Of a stretch of DNA of 22,096 bases, positions 1 to 7,627 are shown piece after piece. The notes below the pieces were generated by a model. The model was given only the letters and a program-made list of their open reading frames with translations, searched no databases and was not told the DNA's origin. The position numbers and the translations under genes were made by a program. Position 1 is the first letter of the stretch; each line of letters opens with the position of its first letter. This DNA comes from an uncultured Campylobacter sp. (lineage in GTDB: Bacteria; Campylobacterota; Campylobacteria; Campylobacterales; Campylobacteraceae): positions 1 to 22,096 of the forward strand of contig NZ_CALKTL010000004.1 of the NCBI RefSeq assembly GCF_937997405.1. The letters run 5' to 3'.

Positions 1-62
1 AATTTTAATTTTAAAAGCGAATTTAGTGGCGCGCGCTAAGCTTTATTAAATCAATACTTCGT

Positions 63-68
63 TACAAT
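63..68 (+). promoter_or_regulatory. Probable sigma-70 -10 box for the nuo operon
   Basis: The hexamer TACAAT lies 30 bases before the nuoA ATG, with AT-rich DNA upstream and no clear -35 box, as is usual in Campylobacter. Transcription would start near position 75, giving a leader of about 24 nt. All 14 nuo genes downstream overlap or nearly touch, and I see no other convincing promoter before nuoN ends, so this may drive the whole cluster. A promoter further left, outside the window, cannot be excluded. Confidence 0.5.
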
Positions 69-98
69 CCACATTAAATTTTAAAACCGAGGCGAAAA

Positions 99-488
99 AT
101 GTCTAGAATTCCGCTGCAAAGCCCGTATTTCGGAATATTCGTAATGCTAATCCTGGCTTTTTGCGTCTTTTCGCTCATCGTTAAACTATCCTCTTTGGTG
201 GGCTCGCGTTTAGCAGATAGGCGTGACGAGCGACTAAAGGGCGAAATTTACGAAAGCGGCCCCGAGGCCGTCAAACAGCCCAATCGAATGAACTCCCACT
301 TTTTTTTGATAGCCGTGCTTTTCATACTTTTTGACGTCGAGATTATCTTTATGTTTCCGTGGGCGGTAAATTTTAAAATTTTAGGCGTGTTCGGGCTTAT
401 AGAGATGGCGTTTTTCATCGTATTATTAGGTATCGGTTTCATCTACGCCTGGAAAAAAGGAGCGCTAAATTGGCAGAGCATAAGATAA
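99..488 (+). CDS. nuoA: NADH-quinone oxidoreductase (complex I) subunit A
   Basis: NuoA is a small inner-membrane subunit of the complex I arm that helps shape the quinone-entry region. The 129-residue product has three hydrophobic segments, at about residues 11-32, 66-88 and 94-116. It carries the family features ESGPEAV (residues 52-58) and FLIAVLFILFDVEIIFMFPW (residues 69-88), with the conserved acidic FDVE. Length is normal for the family. The ATG is preceded by a weak GAGGCG ribosome site. It is first in the operon, and its 3' end overlaps the nuoB start by 19 bases, which suggests translational coupling. Confidence 0.96.
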   Translation: MSRIPLQSPYFGIFVMLILAFCVFSLIVKLSSLVGSRLADRRDERLKGEIYESGPEAVKQPNRMNSHFFLIAVLFILFDVEIIFMFPWAVNFKILGVFGLIEMAFFIVLLGIGFIYAWKKGALNWQSIR

Positions 489-979
489 ACTACGCGCGCG
501 AAAACGGGCTTCCCGTAGTTCTTACCACCGTAGATAAGCTGATTGCGTGGGGCAGGAGCAACTCTTTGTGGGCGATGACGTACGGGCTTGCTTGCTGTGC
601 GATCGAGATGATGGCGGCGGGCGCGGGCAGATTTGACTTTGACCGCTTCGGCACGATATTTCGCGCAAGCGCCAAGCAATCGGACGTGATGATAATCGCA
701 GGCACGCTTAGCAAAAAGCACGCCGAGTTTACGCGCCGCCTATACGACGCGATGCCAGAGCCTAAATGGGTTATCAGTATGGGTAGCTGTGCCAATACCG
801 GGGGAATGTTTAATACCTACGCGACGGTACAGGGCTGCGACCGCATAGTGCCAGTTGATATCTATCTGCCTGGATGCGCGCCGCGCCCCGAGACGCTGCA
901 GTTTGCGATGATGGTGCTGCAAAAAAAGATCCGCACCCAAACCCCGCGCCGCGCGCAAAAGGCAAAAAGGCTGATCTGA
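470..979 (+). CDS. nuoB: Complex I subunit B (N2 iron-sulfur protein)
   Basis: NuoB carries the terminal [4Fe-4S] cluster N2, which passes electrons to quinone at the membrane interface. The four expected ligands are visible: the adjacent pair C42-C43 (GLACCAIE), C107 (GSCANTGG) and C136 (LPGCAPRPE). Length is 169 residues, normal for the family. The start is a TTG inside the end of nuoA; the strong AAAAAAGGAG ribosome site at 453-462, seven bases upstream, makes this choice firm, and the sequence AEHKINYARENGLPV that follows is NuoB-like. The stop overlaps the nuoC ATG (TGATG). The gene contains no RAATTY hexamer, unlike many neighbours. Confidence 0.97.
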   Translation: MAEHKINYARENGLPVVLTTVDKLIAWGRSNSLWAMTYGLACCAIEMMAAGAGRFDFDRFGTIFRASAKQSDVMIIAGTLSKKHAEFTRRLYDAMPEPKWVISMGSCANTGGMFNTYATVQGCDRIVPVDIYLPGCAPRPETLQFAMMVLQKKIRTQTPRRAQKAKRLI

Positions 980-1767
980 TGAGAAAATTTAATCCCAAAG
1001 GCGATCAGAGTAAAAAAAATTACTACAAAGACAGATTTTTCGTTCCCGAAGAAACACCTAAATCCAGCGCAAACGAGAGCGATTTCAAAGACGATCTGGA
1101 CGCGCTTGAAGGCGTCCAAATTTTAAACTCATACGTGGAATTTAACACTCTCGTGCTCTACGTGGAGCCTGCGCAAAATTTAGCGGCGCTGCGTGCGCTT
1201 AAGGGCGCGGGATATGAAATTTTATGCGAGCTAAGCGGCGTGGATTTTACCGAGGCTCGCGGCGGCATCGAGGTTTTCTATCAGCTTTTGGATATCAAAA
1301 GAGCGCGCCGCGCGCGGCTAAAGTGCTTCGTGCCGAATGAGAGCTTTTTGCAAAGCGCTGCGGGCATCTATAAAAGCGCGAACTGGGCGGAGCGCGAGCT
1401 ATACGATATGATGGGTGTTTGGATTGAAAATCATCCGAACTTAGCGCGCCTAATAATGCCCGATGATTGGTTCGGACACCCGCTTTTAAAGTCCTATCCG
1501 CTGCAAGGAGATGAGTTTGCGAAGTGGTACGAGGTGGATAAAATTTTTGGGGTCGGCGCGCGCGAGCGGATCGGCGAAGAAAACCGAAATTCCGCATTCG
1601 TGGATGAAAAAGATACCTTTAACTTCGCGCGGCTCTATCACGAGGGCGGTTACGGAGAGCCGCGGCCGCAAGAGAAAATTTTACAAGAATATCAGGAAGA
1701 GGGCGGCGTGCGTTTCGTAAAACGCGTTAAACGCGGAATTTACAAGATCATCACAAAGAGAAAATAA
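979..1767 (+). CDS. nuoC: Complex I subunit C (30 kDa subunit)
   Basis: NuoC is a peripheral-arm subunit that packs against NuoD and NuoB near cluster N2. The 262-residue product contains the family signature around ERELYDMMGV (residues 138-147) and LARLIMPDDWFGHPLLKSYP (residues 154-173). I chose the ATG overlapping the nuoB stop. The frame is open further upstream to 874, but that part lies inside nuoB, and the start MRKFNPKGDQSKKNYYKDRF resembles the C. jejuni N-terminus as I recall it. NuoC and NuoD are separate genes here, not fused as in E. coli. The stop overlaps the nuoD ATG (TAATG). Confidence 0.95.
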   Translation: MRKFNPKGDQSKKNYYKDRFFVPEETPKSSANESDFKDDLDALEGVQILNSYVEFNTLVLYVEPAQNLAALRALKGAGYEILCELSGVDFTEARGGIEVFYQLLDIKRARRARLKCFVPNESFLQSAAGIYKSANWAERELYDMMGVWIENHPNLARLIMPDDWFGHPLLKSYPLQGDEFAKWYEVDKIFGVGARERIGEENRNSAFVDEKDTFNFARLYHEGGYGEPRPQEKILQEYQEEGGVRFVKRVKRGIYKIITKRK

Positions 1768-2993
1768 TGCAAAATCCAAGCAAGCTAAGACCGTTTTTCG
1801 AAAACATCGAGTACGAGCGCGAGGGCGCGAATATGATCTTAAATTTCGGTCCGCAGCATCCAAGCGCGCACGGCCAGCTAAAGCTAGTGCTGGAGCTTGA
1901 CGGCGAGCGTATCGTGCGCGCCCGCCCCGGCGTGGGCTACATGCACCGAGGCATCGAAAAGATGGCAGAAAATATGATCTACGCGGAGTTCGTTCCAGTA
2001 ACAGATCGCATCGATTACATCGCATCGGGCTCGAACAACTACGGCTTTTGCGCCGCGGTCGAGAAGCTCTGCGGCATTGAAGTGCCGCGCCGCGCGCAGA
2101 TCATCCGCACGATCTTGCTTGAGCTTAATCGCATCAGCTCGCACCTTCTGTTTTTGGGCACGCACGCGCTTGACATCGGCGCGATGACGGTATTTCTTTA
2201 TTGCTTTCGCTCGCGCGAATATATACTCGATCTGATAGAAAAATACTGCGGCGCGCGCCTTACGCACAATAATATCAAAATCGGCGGCGTATTTTTGGAC
2301 CTGCCTAACGGCTGGCTAGAAGAGATGTTAAAATTTTGCGACGAATTTCCAAGCGACATTAAAGAGCTTGAAGATCTGCTCGATACGAATAGAATTTGGC
2401 TGATGCGAACCGAAGGGGTGGGCGTGATCTCGCACGAAGACGCTCTTAGCTGCGGCTGTAGCGGCGTGACGCTCCGCGCTAGCGGACATGCGTGGGATAT
2501 CCGCAAGGAAGAACCATATCTCATCTACGACGAGCTTGATTTCGACGTGCCGTATGCGAGCGAGGGTGACTGCTACGCGCGTTATAAATGCTATATGGCA
2601 GAGATGCGCGAGAGCCTTAAAATTTTGCGCCAGTGCGCGAAGCTCTATCCGCTGAGCGATCCGCAAATTTTAGCGATCGACCCCGCTTACGTAAATCCTA
2701 GCAAAGAGCAGATTATGACGCAGAACTACTCGCTGATGCAGCATTTCGTGCTGGTTACGCAGGGCTTACGCCCGCCCGTGGGCGAAATTTACGCCGCGAG
2801 CGAGAGTCCTAAGGGCGAGCTTGGATTTTATATCCGCTCGATGGGCGAAAGCCGCCCGTACCGCCTTAAGATCCGCACGCCGAGCTTTTGGCATTGCGCG
2901 GTCTATGAGGAAATTTTACCGGGGCAGTATCTTGCCGACGCCGCGGCGATCATCGGCAGCACTAATATTATCTTAGGCGAGGTGGATCGATGA
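1767..2993 (+). CDS. nuoD: Complex I subunit D (49 kDa, quinone-site subunit)
   Basis: NuoD forms most of the quinone-reduction cavity next to cluster N2. The 408-residue product starts with the conserved NFGPQHPSAHGQLKLVLELD (residues 26-45), whose histidines 31 and 35 lie on the loop that lines the quinone site in this family. PGVGYMHRGIEK (residues 54-65) and FVPVTDRIDYI (residues 75-85) follow. The C-terminal DAAAIIGSTNIILGEVDR is the usual NuoD ending. Length is typical. The ATG sits in a TAATG overlap with nuoC, and the 3' end overlaps the next ATG by four bases (ATGA). Nothing in the sequence looks broken. Confidence 0.97.
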   Translation: MQNPSKLRPFFENIEYEREGANMILNFGPQHPSAHGQLKLVLELDGERIVRARPGVGYMHRGIEKMAENMIYAEFVPVTDRIDYIASGSNNYGFCAAVEKLCGIEVPRRAQIIRTILLELNRISSHLLFLGTHALDIGAMTVFLYCFRSREYILDLIEKYCGARLTHNNIKIGGVFLDLPNGWLEEMLKFCDEFPSDIKELEDLLDTNRIWLMRTEGVGVISHEDALSCGCSGVTLRASGHAWDIRKEEPYLIYDELDFDVPYASEGDCYARYKCYMAEMRESLKILRQCAKLYPLSDPQILAIDPAYVNPSKEQIMTQNYSLMQHFVLVTQGLRPPVGEIYAASESPKGELGFYIRSMGESRPYRLKIRTPSFWHCAVYEEILPGQYLADAAAIIGSTNIILGEVDR

Positions 2994-3220
2994 AGCGCTA
3001 CGATTTGAGGCATCTGGGCAATAAATTTTTAAACCGCATGGGCGAAATTTTAAAAAATTCCGCTCGCGGCGAGACGATGATCTTTATGTTTGAGATGGGC
3101 GATTTCAGCGCGGTTCAAAAAAGCGCCGATCTGGTGGAGGGGCTAAATTCCACGCTTTTAAGCTCGATCCGCTATAACCAAGTCGATTGGATGGTCGTCG
3201 CCAAAAAGGGGAGAGGATGA
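2990..3220 (+). CDS. Small NuoE-position complex I accessory protein (Cj1575c/HP1264-type)
   Basis: This 76-residue protein occupies the operon position of NuoE but is not a NuoE: it has no cysteine, so it cannot hold the [2Fe-2S] cluster N1a. From memory, C. jejuni Cj1575c and H. pylori HP1264 are small proteins at the same position. In C. jejuni they belong to a complex I that takes electrons from flavodoxin rather than NADH. The protein is soluble by eye, with a basic N-terminus (MKRYDLRHLGNKFLNRMGEI) and a hydrophobic FMFEMGDFSAV stretch. ATGA overlaps at both ends place it firmly in the operon. Homology is inferred from position and size; the exact role is unknown. Confidence 0.8.
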   Translation: MKRYDLRHLGNKFLNRMGEILKNSARGETMIFMFEMGDFSAVQKSADLVEGLNSTLLSSIRYNQVDWMVVAKKGRG

Positions 3221-3924
3221 AAATTTTAAATTTCGCGTCGCTGCTTAGCCTGCAAAATCCCGCGCTTGCAGAAGGTTTTAAGAGCGCTGAAATTTTAAGC
3301 GTATCGCCGCTACAGGATCCGCATCTTCCAGGCGAGCTGATAAAATGCGAGATCGGCGCGCAAAGCTTCGTGCTGGCGCTAATCTGCGCTAGTTTTTGCG
3401 ACGAGCCCTATTTTGCGGAGCTGGATCTGGAGTATCTAAGCGGCGAAAGCAGCGTAGGCGAGGAGGAGATCGAGCAGATTTGCGAGTTTTTGCAAAGCGG
3501 TTGCGACGCGCTTTTGATCGACGATGCGCTTATTAAAACTCATCCAGACGCCGAAAATATCAAAGCCTTTCTATTTCTTATAGCGGCGAAGTTCGGGGTT
3601 AAAATTTTAAGCTTACGCGGCGAGCGAGCGGATTTGGGCGCACAAGAGCAGGCAAATTTAAGCCCGCTTAAAGAGCCTGAGAATTTCGACGGCGCCGTGG
3701 TTTTCAAACACGATGCGGACGATCGGCTCATCGGCGGAAGATATTTTTGCATGGTCGCAAAGATCAAGGACGGCGATCGCGTCCGCATCAAAACGCCGCA
3801 CCTAAATTTAGAAAAAGAATTTATTTTGGACGAGGGGCTAAAGGGCACGATTGCGCTTTTGGGCTCGGGCGGGCAGGGCTTTGGCGGTTATAATTTCGAA
3901 CTAGCCGAAATTTCTAAGGTTTAA
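3217..3924 (+). CDS. NuoF-position complex I accessory protein (Cj1574c/HP1265-type)
   Basis: This 235-residue protein sits where NuoF would be but lacks all NuoF hallmarks. There is no glycine-rich NADH/FMN motif in the N-terminal half and no CxxCxxC set for cluster N3. It matches the idea of the epsilonproteobacterial replacement (Cj1574c, HP1265) thought to help dock an alternative donor, with flavodoxin the proposed partner in C. jejuni. The C-terminal part holds FKHDADDRLIGGRYF, KDGDRVRIKTPHLNLEKEF and a glycine-rich LLGSGGQGFGGYNF, perhaps a small beta domain. I chose the ATG that overlaps the previous stop (ATGA) with GGGGAGAGG directly upstream, rather than an in-frame ATG 30 bases earlier. 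Confidence 0.8.
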   Translation: MKILNFASLLSLQNPALAEGFKSAEILSVSPLQDPHLPGELIKCEIGAQSFVLALICASFCDEPYFAELDLEYLSGESSVGEEEIEQICEFLQSGCDALLIDDALIKTHPDAENIKAFLFLIAAKFGVKILSLRGERADLGAQEQANLSPLKEPENFDGAVVFKHDADDRLIGGRYFCMVAKIKDGDRVRIKTPHLNLEKEFILDEGLKGTIALLGSGGQGFGGYNFELAEISKV

Positions 3925-3925
3925 A

Positions 3926-6625
3926 ATGGCAAAGATCACAATCGACGGTAAAGCTTGCGAGTGCGACGAGGGCGAGTATATCTTGCAGGTTGCGCGTCGC
4001 TGCGGCGTTTTTATCCCTGCGCTTTGTTATCTAAGCGGCGGTACGCCGACGCTCGCATGCAGGCTTTGTATGGTCGAAGCGGACGGCAAGCGCGTCTATA
4101 GCTGCAACGCCAAGGCCAAGGACGGCATGGTCGTTTACAGCCGCAGCCCCGAGATCGACGCCGAGCGCGAGGCGATTACGCAGGTTTATTGTATCAACCA
4201 TCCGATGGCGTGCGGGGTTTGCGATCAAAGCGGCGAGTGCGAGCTTCAAAATTTAGCTCATCTAATGCGCACGAATGCCCAAAGCTACGCTATCCGCGAT
4301 ACGGCGCGCGAGGTGCAGGATTGGGGATATTTAAGCTATGATCCTAGCCTTTGTATTGTCTGCGAGCGCTGTATCACCGCCGCGAAGGACCGCTTGGGCG
4401 TAGATGCGTTTAAGCTTGTTCCGCGCGGCGGAGACGCGCCGAGTAAGGAGCAAAAGGACGCGATGCCCAAAGACGCCTACGCCGTATGGAACAAACTTCA
4501 AAAAAGCCTAATCGCGCGGGTAAATGAAAATGATGATTGCGTAAACTACGGCGAGAGCGCGGCGGTCTGCCCGACGGGGGCTCTGGTAGAGAGCGCGTTT
4601 AAATACGTTTCAAACGCCTGGGAGCTGCGTCAAATCCCCGCTTCCAATCCGCACAGCAGCGACTGCGAACTGCTTTATTACGAGGTCAAGCGCCGCGGCA
4701 TAGGCGACCCGCGTGAAAGAATTTATCGCGTTAGCAGCGACATAAATTTTAGCGTCCTGCATGCAGGAGCGCGCTTCGGCTGGGATTTTTCAAACGAGCG
4801 GGCGAGCAAAAACGAAGCGGTTTTTAACCGCATCGTGCGCGGCATCGAGGACGGCGAGATTAAAAATATCAAATTTAATAGCTTCATCACCAACGAAGAA
4901 GCTCGGATTTTAGAGCTTTTGCGTCAAAAATTTAAGCTCGCTCTGATTAACGACGAAGCGCTTGCGTATCAAAAATTTTTGCGCAAATTTTCTAAGCTTA
5001 GCGGCACGAAATTTTATAATGCGGATTCGCAGACGATCAAAAATAGCGATTTCATCGTAGTTTGCGGCACGTTTTTACGTAGCGACGCGCCAAATTTGGG
5101 CTATGCGGTAAACAGCGCCTGCAAGCTAAATAAGGCAAGCGGGATCTATTTTCATCCGTTTTGCGACGAGGGCATTAAGGGCTTTAGTAAAAATTTCATC
5201 CATCAACCGCATGCCGCGGGGTTGGAGGCGCAGATCCTGCTTTGGATCTTGCAGAAATTCGGACATGATTTGCCTGGATGGTTGGATGAGAAACTCGCGG
5301 CGGAATTTGAAATTTCGCGCGCCACGGTGAAGCAAAATTTAGATGAGAAATCCGTGGATTTGCAAAATCCTGAGAATTCTACGGAGGCAAATGGTGCCGA
5401 GAACGTTGCGAGTGAGAGCGGTGCCGAAAATTCCGCAAGCGCGGACGGCGGCACTGAAAATTCCGCAAAAAATTCCGTGCAGAATTCCGAAAATCCTGCG
5501 GAAAGTAAAATTTCAAATTTTGCCCGCACGCTCGGGCTGGACGAGCAGAAAGTGGATGAGCTTTTGGCTAAAAAGGAGAGTTTTTCGCTCATCATCGGCG
5601 AGGATTTTATCCGCACGCCAAATAGCGCCACGCTCGCGCGTCTAGCGGGTTTGGTGCAGCGCTACACGCCGCTAAAAGTGCTAGTGGTGCCGCCGCGCAC
5701 GAACAGCCTTGGCGTCGCTCTCATCTGTGAGATTAGTGCGCAAATGAGCGCGGGCGAGACGCTAGGCTACAACGAAGCGGGCGATATTAGCTTCGGCGTG
5801 CTGGAAGCCGATCTGGACGCGCCTAGCTTGGTGCAGCAGGAGGGCACGTTTACGAACTACGACAAGCGCGTAGTGCCTACCAATGCGGCGCTTGATTATG
5901 GCGGTTACGAGCTAAACGATATTGCCTGTGCGCTGGGAGTTTGCGCGGAACACGCGATCAGCTATACGCCGAGCCTGGGCGCGGATTTTGAGCAGGTTAA
6001 ATTTGATGATTTAGAAAATTTTTACGACAACGGCGGCGCAAACCACCGCGGATATGAGCTGCGAAATGAGAAGTTCACCGCTAGCGAGGAGGATTTTGAA
6101 ATTTCACCTTCCGCGCCGCTTAGAGCAGGCGAGGGCGAAATTTTAATCTATGAGGCAAATCCGCTGCATCAATTCAATAAATTTAGCGGCGCAAGCAGCG
6201 CTCTGGGCGAAGCGGGCGCACTGTATCTAAGCCCTAGCATCGCCGAAAGCTTGGGCGTGAGCGCAGGCGACGTCGTTAAAATTTATCAAGCAGACGATGC
6301 GGGGCATAATGAAAAAACTAGCGGCGCAGGCAAAACGAGCGCCACTAATGATAAAAGTGGCGCCGGTCGTGCAAAAAAAGCGGATCGCTCTAGCGGCGCG
6401 GGTAAAGCTAGTATCTCTGACAATGAAAATGGCGAAAGCGGCACAGAGGAGCTCGTAAGCTTAAAGCGCGAAATCGTCGCTAGCGTAAAGATCGATAAGT
6501 GCTTTAGCGGCGCGTATCTGCCGTATTTTGATGAGAAACTTCGCGGCGAGATATTTTTCAAAACCTCGCGCTACGCCATTGTAAAAATCGAGAAAATTTC
6601 AAATTCCAAAGGAGAGGGCAGATGA
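3926..6625 (+). CDS. nuoG: Complex I subunit G, iron-sulfur/molybdopterin-like, with two low-complexity inserts
   Basis: NuoG relays electrons through the peripheral arm. Visible ligands are C34, C45, C48 and C60 ([2Fe-2S] N1b); H92, C96, C99 and C105 (the His-Cys3 cluster N5, motif HPMACGVCDQSGEC); and C143, C146, C149 and C215 ([4Fe-4S] N4). The extra cluster N7 of some bacteria is not supported, since only C247 remains in that region. The rest is a degenerate molybdopterin-oxidoreductase domain. At 899 residues it is longer than the roughly 820 I recall for C. jejuni. The excess is an Asn/Ser/Glu-rich linker (about residues 471-530) and an SGAG-repeat loop (about 789-843). AAGG at 3916-3919 precedes the ATG; the 3' end overlaps nuoH by four bases. 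Confidence 0.96.
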   Translation: MAKITIDGKACECDEGEYILQVARRCGVFIPALCYLSGGTPTLACRLCMVEADGKRVYSCNAKAKDGMVVYSRSPEIDAEREAITQVYCINHPMACGVCDQSGECELQNLAHLMRTNAQSYAIRDTAREVQDWGYLSYDPSLCIVCERCITAAKDRLGVDAFKLVPRGGDAPSKEQKDAMPKDAYAVWNKLQKSLIARVNENDDCVNYGESAAVCPTGALVESAFKYVSNAWELRQIPASNPHSSDCELLYYEVKRRGIGDPRERIYRVSSDINFSVLHAGARFGWDFSNERASKNEAVFNRIVRGIEDGEIKNIKFNSFITNEEARILELLRQKFKLALINDEALAYQKFLRKFSKLSGTKFYNADSQTIKNSDFIVVCGTFLRSDAPNLGYAVNSACKLNKASGIYFHPFCDEGIKGFSKNFIHQPHAAGLEAQILLWILQKFGHDLPGWLDEKLAAEFEISRATVKQNLDEKSVDLQNPENSTEANGAENVASESGAENSASADGGTENSAKNSVQNSENPAESKISNFARTLGLDEQKVDELLAKKESFSLIIGEDFIRTPNSATLARLAGLVQRYTPLKVLVVPPRTNSLGVALICEISAQMSAGETLGYNEAGDISFGVLEADLDAPSLVQQEGTFTNYDKRVVPTNAALDYGGYELNDIACALGVCAEHAISYTPSLGADFEQVKFDDLENFYDNGGANHRGYELRNEKFTASEEDFEISPSAPLRAGEGEILIYEANPLHQFNKFSGASSALGEAGALYLSPSIAESLGVSAGDVVKIYQADDAGHNEKTSGAGKTSATNDKSGAGRAKKADRSSGAGKASISDNENGESGTEELVSLKREIVASVKIDKCFSGAYLPYFDEKLRGEIFFKTSRYAIVKIEKISNSKGEGR
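5336..5515 (+). other. Low-complexity ENS-rich, RAATTY-dense insert in nuoG
   Basis: About 60 codons encode a Glu/Asn/Ser/Ala linker with repeated ENS (GAENVAS, GAENSAS, TENSAKNS, NSENPAES). It separates two ordered parts of NuoG. The ENS units are spelled mainly GAAAATTCC or GAGAATTCC, so nearly every one contains a RAATTY hexamer. I count ten such sites from 5303 to 5520. The reading frame is intact throughout. Confidence 0.8.
6290..6454 (+). other. Low-complexity SGAG-repeat insert in nuoG
   Basis: About 55 codons near the NuoG C-terminus encode a Ser/Gly/Ala/Lys-rich loop holding three SGAG[K/R] units (residues 799-803, 811-815 and 823-827), each spelled AGYGGCGCNGG with synonymous differences. 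Unlike the other inserts in this window it contains no RAATTY hexamer, so it probably arose differently. It lies between the beta strand DVVKIYQ and the conserved LVSLKREIVASVKI. Confidence 0.7.
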
Positions 6626-7617
6626 GCGATAGTGCATTTTATTTCGTAGCCACCGTCTTAAAGGCGCTCTTGATTTTAGCCGTCATCGCGCTACTCTCAG
6701 GGCTTGCGACCTATGCCGAGCGTAAGGTGCTTGCCTTTATGCAGCGCAGGATCGGGCCTTCTATGGTTGGACCTGCGGGACTTTTGCAGGTGGGTGCGGA
6801 TATGATAAAGCTTTTTACCAAAGAGGACGCGATCCCTGCGCGGGCAAATAAGCTTCTTTTTAAGATCGCGCCGATCATATCGGCTACGGGAGCTTTCGTG
6901 GCGCTTTCGGTGGTGCCGCTGCTGCCGGAGTTTACGATCGGCGGGCGAACCATCCAGCCGATTTTAAGCGATATAAATGTGGGAATTTTGTTCCTACTCG
7001 GGGCTAGCGGCACCTGCGTTTACGGACTGCTGATCGGAGGGCTTGCGAGCTACAATAAATGGGGAACGATAGGCGCGTTTCGCGCATTTTTGCAGATCAC
7101 CTGCTTTGAGGTGATAAACGGGCTTAGCCTGATCCCTATCGTGATGATCACGGGCTCGCTCTCGCTTATAGACATCGTAAGCGCGCAAAGCGGCGGCATC
7201 GACAAGTGGTTTATCTGGAAAGAGCCCGTCTGCTTCGCGCTATTTCTCATCGCCGCTTTCGTCGAGTGCAACCGCACGCCGCTGTGCCTTACCGAAAACG
7301 AAACCGAGATCGTAGCGGGCGCCGGTACGGCGTATTCTGGCATGCGCTGGGGTATGTTTTTTATCGGCGAATACGCTAATATCATAACCTACTCCGTCGT
7401 TACGACGCTACTGTTTTTGGGCGGATTCAACGCGTTTTGGTTTATCCCCGGCGGCATTATGATGGTATTAAAATCAAGTCTCGTGTTTTTCTGCTTCCTA
7501 TGGGCGCGCGCGGCGTGGCCGCATCTACGCCCCGATCAGCTGATGGGGCTTTGCTGGAAAGTCTGCATGCCGTTAGCTCTTGCTTGCGTGCTAATTACCG
7601 CGCTAGTGATCGTTTAA
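6622..7617 (+). CDS. nuoH: Complex I subunit H (membrane, quinone-tunnel subunit)
   Basis: NuoH links the peripheral arm to the proton-pumping arm and forms the entrance of the quinone tunnel. The 331-residue product has about eight membrane segments. It carries the family signatures TYAERKVLAFMQRRIGPSMV (residues 30-49) and ADMIKLFTKED, plus the acidic loop LTENETEIVAGAGTAYSGMR with its conserved glutamates. Length is normal. AAGGAG lies seven bases before the ATG, which overlaps the nuoG stop (ATGA). The stop forms part of the next ribosome site (TAAGGAGGG). Confidence 0.97.
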   Translation: MSDSAFYFVATVLKALLILAVIALLSGLATYAERKVLAFMQRRIGPSMVGPAGLLQVGADMIKLFTKEDAIPARANKLLFKIAPIISATGAFVALSVVPLLPEFTIGGRTIQPILSDINVGILFLLGASGTCVYGLLIGGLASYNKWGTIGAFRAFLQITCFEVINGLSLIPIVMITGSLSLIDIVSAQSGGIDKWFIWKEPVCFALFLIAAFVECNRTPLCLTENETEIVAGAGTAYSGMRWGMFFIGEYANIITYSVVTTLLFLGGFNAFWFIPGGIMMVLKSSLVFFCFLWARAAWPHLRPDQLMGLCWKVCMPLALACVLITALVIV

Positions 7618-7627
7618 GGAGGGCGCG

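Noticed and set aside
874..978. Upstream extension of nuoC
   Set aside because: It lies inside nuoB. The ATG in the TGATG overlap gives the normal length and N-terminus.
3926..6625. Catalytic molybdopterin oxidoreductase reading of nuoG
   Set aside because: The N-terminal cluster pattern is that of NuoG and the gene lies between complex I genes. The molybdopterin-like domain is degenerate and interrupted by low-complexity sequence.
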